DNA from: Alkaliphilus transvaalensis ATCC 700919
GTDB lineage: Bacteria > Bacillota > Clostridia > Peptostreptococcales > Natronincolaceae
NCBI RefSeq assembly: GCF_000621485.1
Contig: NZ_JHYF01000002.1
Span: forward strand, 186,001 to 250,000
Direction of reading: 5' to 3'
Length of the DNA stretch: 64,000 nucleotides
The notes beneath the pieces were generated by a model. The model made no database searches and had not been told where the DNA came from. It was given only the letters and a program-made list of their open reading frames with translations. Numbering within the stretch: position 1 is the first letter of the stretch; each line of letters begins with the position of its first letter. Below, piece by piece: positions 26,478 through 35,312 of the stretch. The translations under genes were made by a program, and so were the position numbers.

Positions 26478-27377
26478 ATGAAGAATAATTATTGCATTAT
26501 AAGAGAAGACGAATTTCAAAAATCAGCAAAGCTCCCTGAAGGTTCTGCAGAAATCATCAATAAATACAAAGACCAATTAATAGAAATTAATATTTATGTG
26601 ATTAATGAAGGAGAGGGTGTACACCTTAGACCTCCCTTAACCAAAGATTCAGTTAAATCCTATTATATTCTTGAAGGAAAAATCTATTGTATTACGACAA
26701 AGGAGTATTATAAGAAGGATACACTAGTGATGTTACGTTATGAAGACGATCTATTACATATCAATGCACTAGAAAGAACTTGTCTCTTAGTCCATAGTGT
26801 GAGGGATGATTCCTATATCCATACTGAAAATAGTTTTATAGATATTTATAATATACTTTTAAAGATACAAAACAAAGACGCCTATACCCATAATCATTCT
26901 ATGAGGGTATATGAATTGGCAAAAATGATGGCAACAAATCTAGGGTATCAGGGACAGCGGTTTCAAAATCTATGCTGTGCGGCAAAATATCATGATATTG
27001 GGAAGATATATGTTGATGATGAAATATTAAACAAGCCAAGTCAATTAACGGAAGCAGAGTATGAAGCAATGAAGGAACATGTAACAAATGGTAAAAACTT
27101 AATTTTAGAGAATTTTAACATTGAAACCTATGAAATTATTAAACAACACCATGAAAGAACAAATGGCTCAGGTTATCCTAAGGGTCTGAAGGGAGAAGAA
27201 ATTTTGGAGGAAGCGAAAATCATTGCCATTTGTGATACTTTCGATGCTATGACGACAGATCGAGTTTATAAAAAAGGAAAATCTAAAGAGGATGCATTAA
27301 AATTATTGAAAGAACAGGCAGGCCTTCAATATGATAAAGCCTTAGTTCAACTATTTTTTAAAATCATTAATGAATGA
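26478..27377 (+). CDS. HD-GYP phosphodiesterase with cupin-like sensor
   Basis: A 299-residue protein. The first 110 residues look like a cupin-type beta barrel (EGEGVHLRPP, YYILEGKIYCI). The rest is an HD-GYP domain: HNHSMRVYELA, YHDIGKIYV (HD at about 172), HVTNGKNLI, HHERTNGSGYPKGLKGEEI (about 223-241) and DTFDAMTTDRVYK. HD-GYP proteins hydrolyse cyclic di-GMP or related dinucleotides. The cupin-like part probably senses a small ligand. AAAAGGAGTTAGAGG precedes the ATG. It is monocistronic by position. Confidence 0.88.
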   Translation: MKNNYCIIREDEFQKSAKLPEGSAEIINKYKDQLIEINIYVINEGEGVHLRPPLTKDSVKSYYILEGKIYCITTKEYYKKDTLVMLRYEDDLLHINALERTCLLVHSVRDDSYIHTENSFIDIYNILLKIQNKDAYTHNHSMRVYELAKMMATNLGYQGQRFQNLCCAAKYHDIGKIYVDDEILNKPSQLTEAEYEAMKEHVTNGKNLILENFNIETYEIIKQHHERTNGSGYPKGLKGEEILEEAKIIAICDTFDAMTTDRVYKKGKSKEDALKLLKEQAGLQYDKALVQLFFKIINE

Positions 27378-27558
27378 AAAAATTTCAGATAACCTTATGG
27401 GAAATTTATACTAACAGGATCGTATTAGTATTACTTTCTAATTGTATCAAGAGAGCTTTAGGTAAATGCATTTGGTCCCTTTGAATCTTTTGAAGTAAGA
27501 CTTGGTATTTAATTTTTAATTATATAAGTTAGCTATTTAAAGTTTAATCATAGTAATT

Positions 27559-27641
27559 GTGGAAATTGCATAATACCATAACTCAGAACTTATACTCATT
27601 TTGTATTAATATAAATTTAATATTAATTATGCAATTTTCCC
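27559..27641. mobile_element. MITE-like element, copy B
   Basis: 83 bp, from GTGGAAATTGCATAATACC to ATTAATTATGCAATTTTCCC, with inverted termini. Flanks AATT and ATTT are similar but not identical. It lies in the 312-bp gap between the HD-GYP gene and the alanyl-tRNA editing gene; I see nothing else there except AT-rich DNA. Confidence 0.75.
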
Positions 27642-27689
27642 ATTTTAAAAAGGAGAATCTTAATAGATTACTCCTTTTGCCAAATTAAA

Positions 27690-28901
27690 CTAACTTAAAT
27701 AGTCCTTCTTAATTTTCAGTACTGCAGCTGTCATCAATCCATCAAGGTTGGCAAGGTCACTTCCTCCTCCTTGAGCCGTTTGTGGACTTCCACCACCTTT
27801 ACCTTCAATTAGTCCTATTACCTCTTTAAAGAGATTCCCGATATTTATCTCTACATCTTTTGATCGGGTGAACACGATTTGGGCTTTGTCGTTTTTTGTT
27901 GCCAATAAGGCTATCGTTTTAGAATATTGATTTAAGCTATTTGCCATAGATTGTAGGTCTTTAAAATCTAGTCCATCGAATATTTTTACTACTAGAGAAT
28001 AATCCTTATGGATTTCTGCTGATTGATAAAGCTCCTTAACCTGATAATCCTGCAGATCTTTTTTAAAGGTTCTTATGGTTTTGGATAAGGTTTTGTTTTC
28101 ATCAATCATTTTCTCGACAAATTCTTGAGTTTCAATATCTCTAATGGACAATTGGTTAGATATTTCATTAATTTGACGATTTTTCCATGAATAATCCTTA
28201 AGGGCCCTTAAACCACAAACAAATTCAACCCTAATCTGACCCTTCATTTTTTCCCACCTTCTAATTTTGATTAAACCTACAGCTCCTGTATGGGTAGGGT
28301 GGGTTCCACCACATGGAGAGTAATCATAGTTTTCTATTTCAATAATCCTAATCCCCTCTGTTACAGTTGGGGCTTTTCTTAAAGGAAGGTTTTTCAGTTC
28401 TTCTACAGATGGAAAATGGCTAGAAACCTTTAAGTTATTAAATATTATTTGATTAGCTTCCGCCTCTATTTGTACTACCTCATCATAAGAAAGAGAGTCC
28501 TTTGTAACATCTATCGTAACAAATTCAGTTCCGAGATGAAAGCCAACAGTACTAGCGGAATAAAGGTTTTCAAAGGCTGCCGATAAGATATGCTGACCTA
28601 AATGTTGTTGCATATGATCAAAACGTCTATTCCAATCAATTTCACAAGTTACATTAGAGTCTATGGTGGCAGTTTGATCTAAAACGTGATAAATTACTCC
28701 CTGCTCTTCATAAACATAAGAGACTTTCATTCCGCCAATAGTACCTTCATCCCAAGGTTGGCCGCCTCCCTCGGGGTAAAAGGCAGTCTCATCCATAACA
28801 ACAGTAAATTTAGAAGGATCTTTTTCATAAACCTCAACTGAAAGTATCTTACTTTTGAAGGAGGATTGGGTAGCGTCCTCCCAGAATAATTTTTTTGTCA
28901 T
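27690..28901 (-). CDS. alaX: Alanyl-tRNA editing protein, AlaX-L type
   Basis: A 403-residue protein related to the editing half of AlaRS. It has FYPEGGGQPWDEG near residue 42, the zinc and catalytic motif HMQQHLGQHILSAAF, and CGGTHPTHTGAVG. A coiled linker (NKTLSKTIRTFKKDLQDY) and a DHHA1 domain with GKGGGSPQTAQGGG follow. It hydrolyses mischarged tRNA(Ala), mainly Ser- or Gly-tRNA(Ala). There is no aminoacylation domain, so it is a freestanding editor. The DHHA1 extension marks the long AlaX class. Confidence 0.92.
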   Translation of the reverse strand: MTKKLFWEDATQSSFKSKILSVEVYEKDPSKFTVVMDETAFYPEGGGQPWDEGTIGGMKVSYVYEEQGVIYHVLDQTATIDSNVTCEIDWNRRFDHMQQHLGQHILSAAFENLYSASTVGFHLGTEFVTIDVTKDSLSYDEVVQIEAEANQIIFNNLKVSSHFPSVEELKNLPLRKAPTVTEGIRIIEIENYDYSPCGGTHPTHTGAVGLIKIRRWEKMKGQIRVEFVCGLRALKDYSWKNRQINEISNQLSIRDIETQEFVEKMIDENKTLSKTIRTFKKDLQDYQVKELYQSAEIHKDYSLVVKIFDGLDFKDLQSMANSLNQYSKTIALLATKNDKAQIVFTRSKDVEINIGNLFKEVIGLIEGKGGGSPQTAQGGGSDLANLDGLMTAAVLKIKKDYLS

Positions 28902-28937
28902 CTCTACACCTCATTTTCTTTAGTTACATTAATTATA

Positions 28938-29954
28938 TCATTCTTCAAAAATAAATTGAAACATTCCGCTAAATTCCTTTTTAGGTAAATAGATTAACTC
29001 ACCCTTAGATGTAAGTAGCTTAAAGTTTTGATTTGGGATACCATATAAAGATTCCCTTCCCTTTGATAGGTCCAATAGTAATGCAGCGTCGGAAAGAAAT
29101 ACGTCTTGACTTATCTCTCCTAGAATAAATGTTTGATACCTTTCACTCCAATAATAGATATCATTATGGGTTTCAGAGTTAGCTAAGGTAAAATCCCCAA
29201 TAGCAGGTGTCTTTGGCGTAATAGAAGTGTATTTTTTCAAGGAAGTTGCTGTAGCAAGCTTAAAGGGATCATTTTCATTTTTGATAAACTCAATCATAGT
29301 TTCTTCAATAACCCTGTTCCATAGATTGTCGTTACCTTGAGGTTGTATCCAAGTTTCTTTATAGATTTCTTCGAAATAGATGGTTTTATGCCAAACTTTT
29401 TTAAAGTCCCCAGACAAGTAATAATAGACCTCAATAAAATCTTCATAAAAAAAGCCGCCAAATTTTTCGTCTATTGTTTGATTAATGAATAGTGCCTTAT
29501 GATCTAATGAGGAGACTTGATAAAGGTTTATTTTATTGATAGGAGTTAGCTGATCTATCTTGCTATGAAAGACATAATGATCTCCAATAAAATCGTAGAC
29601 CCCTATAACAGCTAAATCTTTTGATAGATTTAAGGCAATGATAAGTTGGCTTTTAGAATTAGGAAGTACTTGGTCTTCGTAGACCTGTAGCTGGATGTAG
29701 TCAATATATTCATTCCACTTTTCTAAGTTTAACCCCTTTAATGTAATGGATATGATTTCTTTTTCAGCTTTTTGTTGAAGGGGCCCATCCTCAGAGTAAT
29801 AATTTTCTAGTAGTTGACTAGTAAGCCGATATTGGGGGGAAGTATAGGTTATAAAAGTTCTAATCACTGCTTCAGACTCAAAAAAGGAATAGGTACTAAA
29901 TATCGTCAAAAGGATTATAAGAAAAGAGCAAATGGATATTATTATTTTTTTCAT
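28938..29954 (-). CDS. Membrane-anchored hypothetical protein
   Basis: A 338-residue protein with one N-terminal hydrophobic segment (IIISICSFLIILLTIFSTYSFF), most likely a signal anchor, and a large extracytoplasmic part. The body is rich in aromatic and acidic residues and has no motif I recognise. ATAGAGGTGATAATATG gives the start. It lies 36 bp upstream of the alaX gene on the same strand, so the two may be co-transcribed, but no functional link is evident. Confidence 0.6.
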   Translation of the reverse strand: MKKIIISICSFLIILLTIFSTYSFFESEAVIRTFITYTSPQYRLTSQLLENYYSEDGPLQQKAEKEIISITLKGLNLEKWNEYIDYIQLQVYEDQVLPNSKSQLIIALNLSKDLAVIGVYDFIGDHYVFHSKIDQLTPINKINLYQVSSLDHKALFINQTIDEKFGGFFYEDFIEVYYYLSGDFKKVWHKTIYFEEIYKETWIQPQGNDNLWNRVIEETMIEFIKNENDPFKLATATSLKKYTSITPKTPAIGDFTLANSETHNDIYYWSERYQTFILGEISQDVFLSDAALLLDLSKGRESLYGIPNQNFKLLTSKGELIYLPKKEFSGMFQFIFEE

Positions 29955-30103
29955 ATTATCACCTCTATAAAATATATGTCAGATAAATGATAATTAAACT
30001 AATTAAAGTAAATAATAAAATTTATTAAAATAGTCGGTAGATACTTTTTTTAACTAAAAAATCTGGTATAATAAGTTTTGTTAAAACAGAAAGGTGGTTA
30101 AGT

Positions 30104-30541
30104 ATGAAACCTTTAGTGGCACAAAGTGGTCTGCAATATCATGTAAATTTATCTTTTTCTATATCTTTAACCAATAATCAGTTGCAACAGTTTAAAAAGT
30201 TATTTGAGAACATAGTAGCATGTGCTATTAGAATCAATGATGAAGGTATTACCCTGCGATTTGAAATAAATGTAAATGATGATATTGGTAGTTATGGGGG
30301 CTTTAAAGATGTACCAGGAAAGACAGAAGTTAATAAATTTATGCCAATATTATTAACGAGTGATACTTTTTTAAAAAGTGATATTGTGTTTCTTTCTAAT
30401 CTAGTGAAGGATTTTATAAATAAAGAGAAGTTTCATAAAAGAAAAATGCCCATTGATGTTATCATGTTAGATAAAAAAATTACTAAAGCTTTAGAAACAC
30501 CAGAAATTACAATCACAAATTTAGTACATGACAAAAAGTAG
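30104..30541 (+). CDS. Hypothetical cytoplasmic protein
   Basis: A 145-residue protein with no signal peptide or membrane segment. It alternates beta-like (ITLRFEINVN) and helical stretches, and contains GGFKDVPGKTEVNKFMP. I do not recognise the family. AGAAAGGTGGTTAAGT precedes the ATG, and TTGTTAAAA with TATAATAAG just upstream could be its promoter. Terminator-like hairpins follow immediately. Confidence 0.6.
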   Translation: MKPLVAQSGLQYHVNLSFSISLTNNQLQQFKKLFENIVACAIRINDEGITLRFEINVNDDIGSYGGFKDVPGKTEVNKFMPILLTSDTFLKSDIVFLSNLVKDFINKEKFHKRKMPIDVIMLDKKITKALETPEITITNLVHDKK

Positions 30542-30581
30542 AAAAAGTCTTCCTTCAGAAGATTTAAAGGATGACTTTTTT
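30542..30581 (+). terminator. Intrinsic terminator
   Basis: AAAAAGTC...TCCTT pairs with AAGGA...GACTTTTTT right after the hypothetical gene. Confidence 0.8.
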
Positions 30582-30643
30582 GAATTCATAACGTAAAGTT
30601 CTTTTAAGTAATATTATTAAAACAGAACTTTCCTATTCTATAC

Positions 30644-30703
30644 AAAAGGGCTGAGATGCCCTTTTATTATGAAAAAAGACAAATTTCCTAAGAATTTGTC
30701 TTT
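30644..30703. terminator. Two further hairpins between convergent genes
   Basis: AAAAGGGC/GCCCTTTT (30644-30665) and AAAGACAAATT/AATTTGTCTTT (30675-30703). Both have A/T-rich sides and could terminate in either direction, including for the minus-strand gene ending at 30802. A low-complexity A/T run of AAATAAAATT units follows to about 30793. Confidence 0.65.
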
Positions 30704-30801
30704 AAAAGTTTAAAATTTTATAATACTAAAAATATAATACTAGAATTAAATAAAAATTAAATAGAAATAAATAAAATAAAATTAAATTAAATAAGTGCTG
30801 T

Positions 30802-31284
30802 CTACTTCATGTCTAGTAAAACATAGTCCCATTCATATTGCTCCGCTAAGGGTAGTAAATCTATTTCTCCAACTTCATCCTCTAAGGTAAAGCATAAACT
30901 AATTCTAACAATCATATCTGCAATATTTTCCCAATCGTCATCTGATAAGCGGTTTAATGATTTTTCCCCTGAAAAATCTACACCATGAAGAATTTCGAAG
31001 GGCTCTTCTAGGTTTAGATGATCTTCAATATAATTTATAAAACTATATTGACTGTCTATCATCCCACTAAGTTGGATATACTCGACATATTGGTGATAAT
31101 AATTATACTTAATATTTTTATAAATAAGTTCTTGATCCTTAATGGCTATAGATAGAATGCCATTCTTTATGTCTGAAAAGCCTATAGGATTGGAGCGGGT
31201 TAGGGGAGGTCTTTTTTTATTGTTTTTTTTATGAATGTAATCATGAAATGATATTAATTTAGCCAAGATAATCCTCCTTGTCAT
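30802..31284 (-). CDS. Hypothetical protein
   Basis: A 160-residue soluble protein. It starts MTRRIILAKLISFHDYIHKK with a basic front (KKNNKKRPPLTRSNP) and ends in an acidic tail (LAEQYEWDYVLLDMK). No known motif is visible. CAAGGAGGATTATC on the minus strand is a good site before the ATG. It is divergent from the next unit. Confidence 0.55.
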   Translation of the reverse strand: MTRRIILAKLISFHDYIHKKNNKKRPPLTRSNPIGFSDIKNGILSIAIKDQELIYKNIKYNYYHQYVEYIQLSGMIDSQYSFINYIEDHLNLEEPFEILHGVDFSGEKSLNRLSDDDWENIADMIVRISLCFTLEDEVGEIDLLPLAEQYEWDYVLLDMK

Positions 31285-31510
31285 ATAGTTAGGTCGTCAT
31301 TAAGTTCTATAATACCCCTTTAGAAATTTTTTTACAATAGAAGTAGAGTCCAAAATGGCCTATATAACGCAATAAGAAGCTTTTATTAAATGATTACTTA
31401 GTTTTTTAGTAATAAATCTATTTTTCTTGGGTGGTGTAAAATATTGGTTTGAAGTTGAACTCTTTCTATGCTATGATTCAAACCATAAGGATAATATAAG
31501 GAGGGATAGT

Positions 31511-32401
31511 ATGCTACAAGAATTTATCACCGAAAAGGTAATTACTCATATTTATCGAAAACATAACGAAGTTCAATTAAAAAACTTGGAGGCTAAGTTT
31601 TTAAAAGAAACTGAGGGACTGGCACAACAGTTTACAGATTGGTTGGCCTATGATTATGTTGCCAATACAGAAAAAAGATCCTATGCAGAAGCGTATTTAG
31701 AGGATATGGAGGGGCAACTAGAAGAAGGTGAAATAAAGTATATAAAGAATAGAATAAATAGTTATCTTGGATTTTATGAGGTCCTAAAACTAAAGGAAAA
31801 TAGTCTTCAAATAAAAAATCTTTTCACTAACGAGTTACATAGTCTTAGTAAAGCAGATTTAGAAGAGGAAGTTAATTTGCATGAAATTTTACTAATCAGA
31901 ATAACTAATGGCGATCTTCCACAGATAGTAAGTTCTCAGATTACTGTATTACCCTATCAATTTAAGACATTACTAATCGGACAAGTTATAGAAAATTATG
32001 ATTTAATAAAAGAAAGAAAACCTTATCTAACCTTTCCACAATATTTTAAAGAGAACTTATTAGCAGTGTTGGGAATTGTTAATCGATTACTTTCTTTTAA
32101 AAATCAAGAAGGCGATGTTACCCTTTATCAAAGCTTATATGCTGTAAAAAATTATAAAGCTGTAAAAGAGCTGTTTACGCAACTTAATCAGGTAGTAGAA
32201 GAGGATCAAGGAGATGGACTCTATCATTTAATGGATGAGGATCTATTGCTTGCAGAGATGGTATTACAAAAAGAACGTTTAGAAGTAGAATGTAATAACA
32301 AAGAAGACCAAAAAACAGCAAAAGAAATCCTAGCTGATCAGCTAGGAGAACACCTTGTACATCTAAAGGATGAAGAATTATCAATAGACGACTTAATATA
32401 A
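31511..32401 (+). CDS. Hypothetical protein, helical
   Basis: About 296 residues from the ATG at 31511 (MLQEFITEKVITHIYRKHNE), with ATAAGGAGGGATAGT upstream. The open frame runs back to 31427 but lacks a comparable site. The protein is soluble, acidic and largely helical (EAYLEDMEGQLEEGEIKYIKNRIN). No catalytic motif is recognised. It converges on the gene ending at 32416. Confidence 0.55.
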   Translation: MLQEFITEKVITHIYRKHNEVQLKNLEAKFLKETEGLAQQFTDWLAYDYVANTEKRSYAEAYLEDMEGQLEEGEIKYIKNRINSYLGFYEVLKLKENSLQIKNLFTNELHSLSKADLEEEVNLHEILLIRITNGDLPQIVSSQITVLPYQFKTLLIGQVIENYDLIKERKPYLTFPQYFKENLLAVLGIVNRLLSFKNQEGDVTLYQSLYAVKNYKAVKELFTQLNQVVEEDQGDGLYHLMDEDLLLAEMVLQKERLEVECNNKEDQKTAKEILADQLGEHLVHLKDEELSIDDLI

Positions 32402-32415
32402 TTGTTCTTTATGTT

Positions 32416-33087
32416 TTAGAGTTTGCTATCTATTAACAAGCCCGAAATGGAATCAGAAGAATTTCCATAACTATAGGCCTCTATTATACGGGAGACTTTA
32501 ATATTCCTAAAGATTGTAAAGAGATTGCGAATTAAACCTTTTTGGTGGTCAAATAGAAAAAATAAACAGTTAGGTTGACTTTCTAAATTGTTTTTTAGTG
32601 TGTCAGGGTCAAAGGTTAAATCATGTTCTTCAGACAATGTTATTCCTATTGTACTCAATTCACTTTCATATGAGAGGATTGCCTCATAGATTTCTTGACT
32701 AAAGTTTATGTTGGGAAGTTGGGCTTCAAAGCTCCTAAGACTACCAATTGCTTTATTAAATTTATCGACTAATTCATTAATGATGGTGATGATTTCTTCT
32801 AGGGAATCATCACTTTTTTGATCTTTAAATTTCTCCATCAGATTACCTAAGTCTTGGTGATCTAAATAAAACTTATTATAATATTTTTTTAAGTCTTCTA
32901 TTTTATCGTAAAAAGAACCGGTAAACAGTAGAAAATTCTCATTAACAGAAGAAGCCTCATTATGGACAGGCTTTATAGGATCTATCTTCTCAATGCTGGC
33001 AACTCCACTAACAACAGTTTTCCTATCTACATACATACGATGAATACGATCTTTGTTAACTGACCCAACCTTGTTAATTTTACTCAT
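32416..33087 (-). CDS. Hypothetical protein, helical
   Basis: A 223-residue soluble protein. The N-terminus (MSKINKVGSVNKDRIHRMYV) is probably disordered. The middle is a long helix with coiled-coil character (FYDKIEDLKKYYNKFYLDHQDLGNLMEKF). The C-terminus is Ser-rich. The composition is reminiscent of flagellar filament-associated or chaperone proteins, but no motif proves it. TAAGGGAGGGATTTT precedes the ATG. Confidence 0.55.
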   Translation of the reverse strand: MSKINKVGSVNKDRIHRMYVDRKTVVSGVASIEKIDPIKPVHNEASSVNENFLLFTGSFYDKIEDLKKYYNKFYLDHQDLGNLMEKFKDQKSDDSLEEIITIINELVDKFNKAIGSLRSFEAQLPNINFSQEIYEAILSYESELSTIGITLSEEHDLTFDPDTLKNNLESQPNCLFFLFDHQKGLIRNLFTIFRNIKVSRIIEAYSYGNSSDSISGLLIDSKL

Positions 33088-33163
33088 AAAATCCCTCCCT
33101 TATGGGCTTCTTTATTATATTATCGTCTAAAATTACATTTACGTTTAGCTATAATATTAATTT

Positions 33164-33222
33164 AGGGAAAGGTCTTTTAAACATACATTAATATTGCTAT
33201 AAAATTATGATGCAATTTCCTC
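33164..33222. mobile_element. MITE-like element, copy F (one good end)
   Basis: The right end AATTATGATGCAATTTCCTC matches the family. The left part (GGGAAAGGTCTTTTAAAC) is only a rough match. It is likely a decayed copy. Confidence 0.45.
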
Positions 33223-33316
33223 AATAAAAAAGGATATTATTATTTTTTGTAGAATATTTAATTATCCCAATACACATTGGAGTCAATCATATAATGCCCA
33301 AAAATGTGATTGAATT

Positions 33317-33345
33317 AGGTGAAGACAAGTCTTCACCTTTTTTCT
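33317..33345 (+). terminator. Strong intrinsic terminator without an obvious gene
   Basis: AGGTGAAGAC-AA-GTCTTCACCT is a 10-bp perfect stem followed by TTTTTTCTT. The neighbours are the start of a minus-strand gene (33087) and the start of a plus-strand gene (33561), so it closes neither. The 473-bp gap 33088-33560 holds this hairpin plus MITE copies F and C. Confidence 0.8.
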
Positions 33346-33468
33346 TGATTTAAATCTAAAGGAAATAAATGCAGGTTTTCATTAATACAGGAGATTTCTA
33401 TATCATAAAAATATGTCAATAGACTATAAAAAAACTTAATTATAGTTTAAACTAAGTTTAAGATAACT

Positions 33469-33527
33469 GAGGAAATTGCATAATACCATTTAAATCTGAA
33501 TGTATATTCGTTTTATGCAATCTCCTC
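33469..33527. mobile_element. MITE-like element, copy C (short, intact ends)
   Basis: 59 bp from GAGGAAATTGCATAATACC to TTTTATGCAATCTCCTC, containing TATATTCG. AACT flanks both sides (33465-33468 and 33528-33531), an exact 4-bp duplication. It lies directly before the bilin-reductase-like gene, so it is probably in its promoter or leader. Confidence 0.8.
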
Positions 33528-33560
33528 AACTGTTAATACATTTGAAAGGAGAATGAACTT

Positions 33561-34265
33561 ATGATGATTCCAACCGCTTTATATCCGATTTCAAGCTATA
33601 TTGAGAACCTAGGAACTTTATCTCCTATTGAGACTCCTAAGACCATAGGAAATAAAAAACGATTATTTTCTAAGGGACAAGTTAATATATATAAAGGAGA
33701 TGGGATTAGTAAATTAGTTAATTTGAGTGTTAAGGGGATGCATTTATATCATTATGATTTCGGCATGGTATATCCCGAGAAGGACTATGTTTACCCTATC
33801 TTTTTTTATCAAGTCATCATAGCGCCAAAGCGAGTATTAGTATTAACCCATTATGCCTTTTCAGAGTTGGAAAAGGGTAAAACCTTAGCAGGGATTGAAG
33901 ACCTGACTAATAAAGAAACTCAATATGAAGAACTGTTTATTAAAGAGTTTAAACCCCAATCCTTTATTGAAGATCATGTCCTACCTAATAAATTTAATGG
34001 TTTAATTAGAACAACAGATATTGATAAAGCCTATGAAGCCATAGCTTCATTACTAGAACAATGGCACACAGGCTTACTGCTACAGGGAAAGTCTACTTCA
34101 AAAGAAGAAATGGACTCCCACCAAAAATGGTTTGAAAATTTTAGAAATGTCTTTTATAAAGAAGATTACGGCTTTTTATCCACTAAACGTTACTTAGGTG
34201 AAAGTTGGACAAAAGAAGTTTTTGAAAGATATTTATTTGACGTTGAGCCTAATAATAGAAGCTAG
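33561..34265 (+). CDS. Possible ferredoxin-dependent bilin reductase-fold protein
   Basis: A 234-residue soluble protein. The centre reads YPIFFYQVIIAPKRVLVLTH, resembling the P-x-F-x-x-x-(L/V) beta strand pair of ferredoxin-dependent bilin reductases (HY2/PcyA family). The C-terminus HQKWFENFR...FLSTKRYLGESWTKEVFERYLFD resembles that family's ending (Q-x-x-N-x-x-x-x-x-x-L-x-x-x-F-G-x-x-W-x-x-x-Y-x-x-x-L-F-D). Members reduce biliverdin or related tetrapyrroles with ferredoxin. Relatives exist in non-photosynthetic bacteria. This is recognition by pattern only, and catalytic residues could not be confirmed. AAAGGAGAATGAACTT precedes the start. It overlaps by four bases the convergent MBL gene. 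Confidence 0.5.
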   Translation: MMIPTALYPISSYIENLGTLSPIETPKTIGNKKRLFSKGQVNIYKGDGISKLVNLSVKGMHLYHYDFGMVYPEKDYVYPIFFYQVIIAPKRVLVLTHYAFSELEKGKTLAGIEDLTNKETQYEELFIKEFKPQSFIEDHVLPNKFNGLIRTTDIDKAYEAIASLLEQWHTGLLLQGKSTSKEEMDSHQKWFENFRNVFYKEDYGFLSTKRYLGESWTKEVFERYLFDVEPNNRS

Positions 34266-35125
34266 TCATTAATGGGAGCCTTAGGGGACCAAATTTTTTC
34301 ACCATCACTGTAAAAGACAATGGTCCCCTGTAGGTCGGTACGATATAAATGAATTCCTCCTTCGTTGATACGATCAACAACTTCCTTATGGGGGTGTCCA
34401 TAGGAATTATTTTTACCTGATGAAATAACAGCAACATCAGGACGGAGGGATTCTAAAAAATCTTTACTACTAGAGGAATTGCTTCCATGATGACCTATTT
34501 TAATAAAGTGGCTTTTTAAATCTCCAGAAGAATAGGTACTGATCAAGTCCTTCTCCACTTCTAATTCTGCATCTCCCATAAAAATGAAGGTCTTTTCTTT
34601 ATAGCGTAACTGGTTAACAATACTCCAATTATTTAAATGATCACCATAATCCTTTAATGGTCCCAGAAATCGAAAGAATAGGTCTTCATCAATTTCTAAT
34701 AATTTACCATCTCTTCCAGCTGTAATTTTCATTCCCTTTTCGTCAATAGCTCCTATAAGATTTTCAAAAGTTCTAGAAGTATGAACGACAGGCGGCATAT
34801 AAATTTCTCCAATATCAAATTGGTTGATGACTTCCACTAAGCCCCCTATATGATCTGAATGGGGATGGGTAGCAATTAGCCAGTCGATCTTTTTAATTCT
34901 ATTGTTTTTTAAATAGTTAACCACTTTAGTGCCATACTCTGCTTCTCCTGCATCAATTAAAATTGTTTTATTATTTGGGGTTATGATAAGAATACTATCC
35001 CCTTGACCTACATCTAAAACATGAATGGAAAGGTAAGAAGAAGTGTCGGATTGACAGCTGGTTAAAAATAATGCCATAATAAGTATGAATATTAAAAGGT
35101 GGATTCTGTTGTTGATAATTTTCAT
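34262..35125 (-). CDS. ComEC-like metallo-beta-lactamase lipoprotein
   Basis: A 287-residue protein with a lipobox (ALFLTSC, Cys at about 24) and a full ComEC-type metallo-beta-lactamase domain: VLDVGQGDSILI, THPHSDHIGG, FMGDAE, KIGHHGSNSSSS and SYGHPH. In ComEC the equivalent domain is fused to the membrane channel and is thought to be a nuclease that degrades the non-transforming strand. Here it is lipid-anchored outside the membrane. The comEC gene at 40914 lacks this domain. It may supply that function or degrade other extracellular substrates. A broken relative lies at 25-824. Confidence 0.85.
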   Translation of the reverse strand: MKIINNRIHLLIFILIMALFLTSCQSDTSSYLSIHVLDVGQGDSILIITPNNKTILIDAGEAEYGTKVVNYLKNNRIKKIDWLIATHPHSDHIGGLVEVINQFDIGEIYMPPVVHTSRTFENLIGAIDEKGMKITAGRDGKLLEIDEDLFFRFLGPLKDYGDHLNNWSIVNQLRYKEKTFIFMGDAELEVEKDLISTYSSGDLKSHFIKIGHHGSNSSSSKDFLESLRPDVAVISSGKNNSYGHPHKEVVDRINEGGIHLYRTDLQGTIVFYSDGEKIWSPKAPIND

Positions 35126-35312
35126 TAATGTAACTCCTTTTCTATAATTTACTGTCTATATCTAATATATATAAGAAACCTTAAAAAGGGAAGAGAATAT
35201 CTTAATATAGGGAGAAAGTAACGATTGAAAAGGGGTTATGAATAAAAAAGGATATAATTGGCAGAATAATACCTAAGATATTTTTATAATTTTATTAAAA
35301 TGGAGGAGAAAA

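Noticed and set aside
33286-33355. Tiny protein MPKNVIELGEDK... through a terminator
   Set aside because: It has no ribosome site, and its codons form the terminator stem; chance is more likely.
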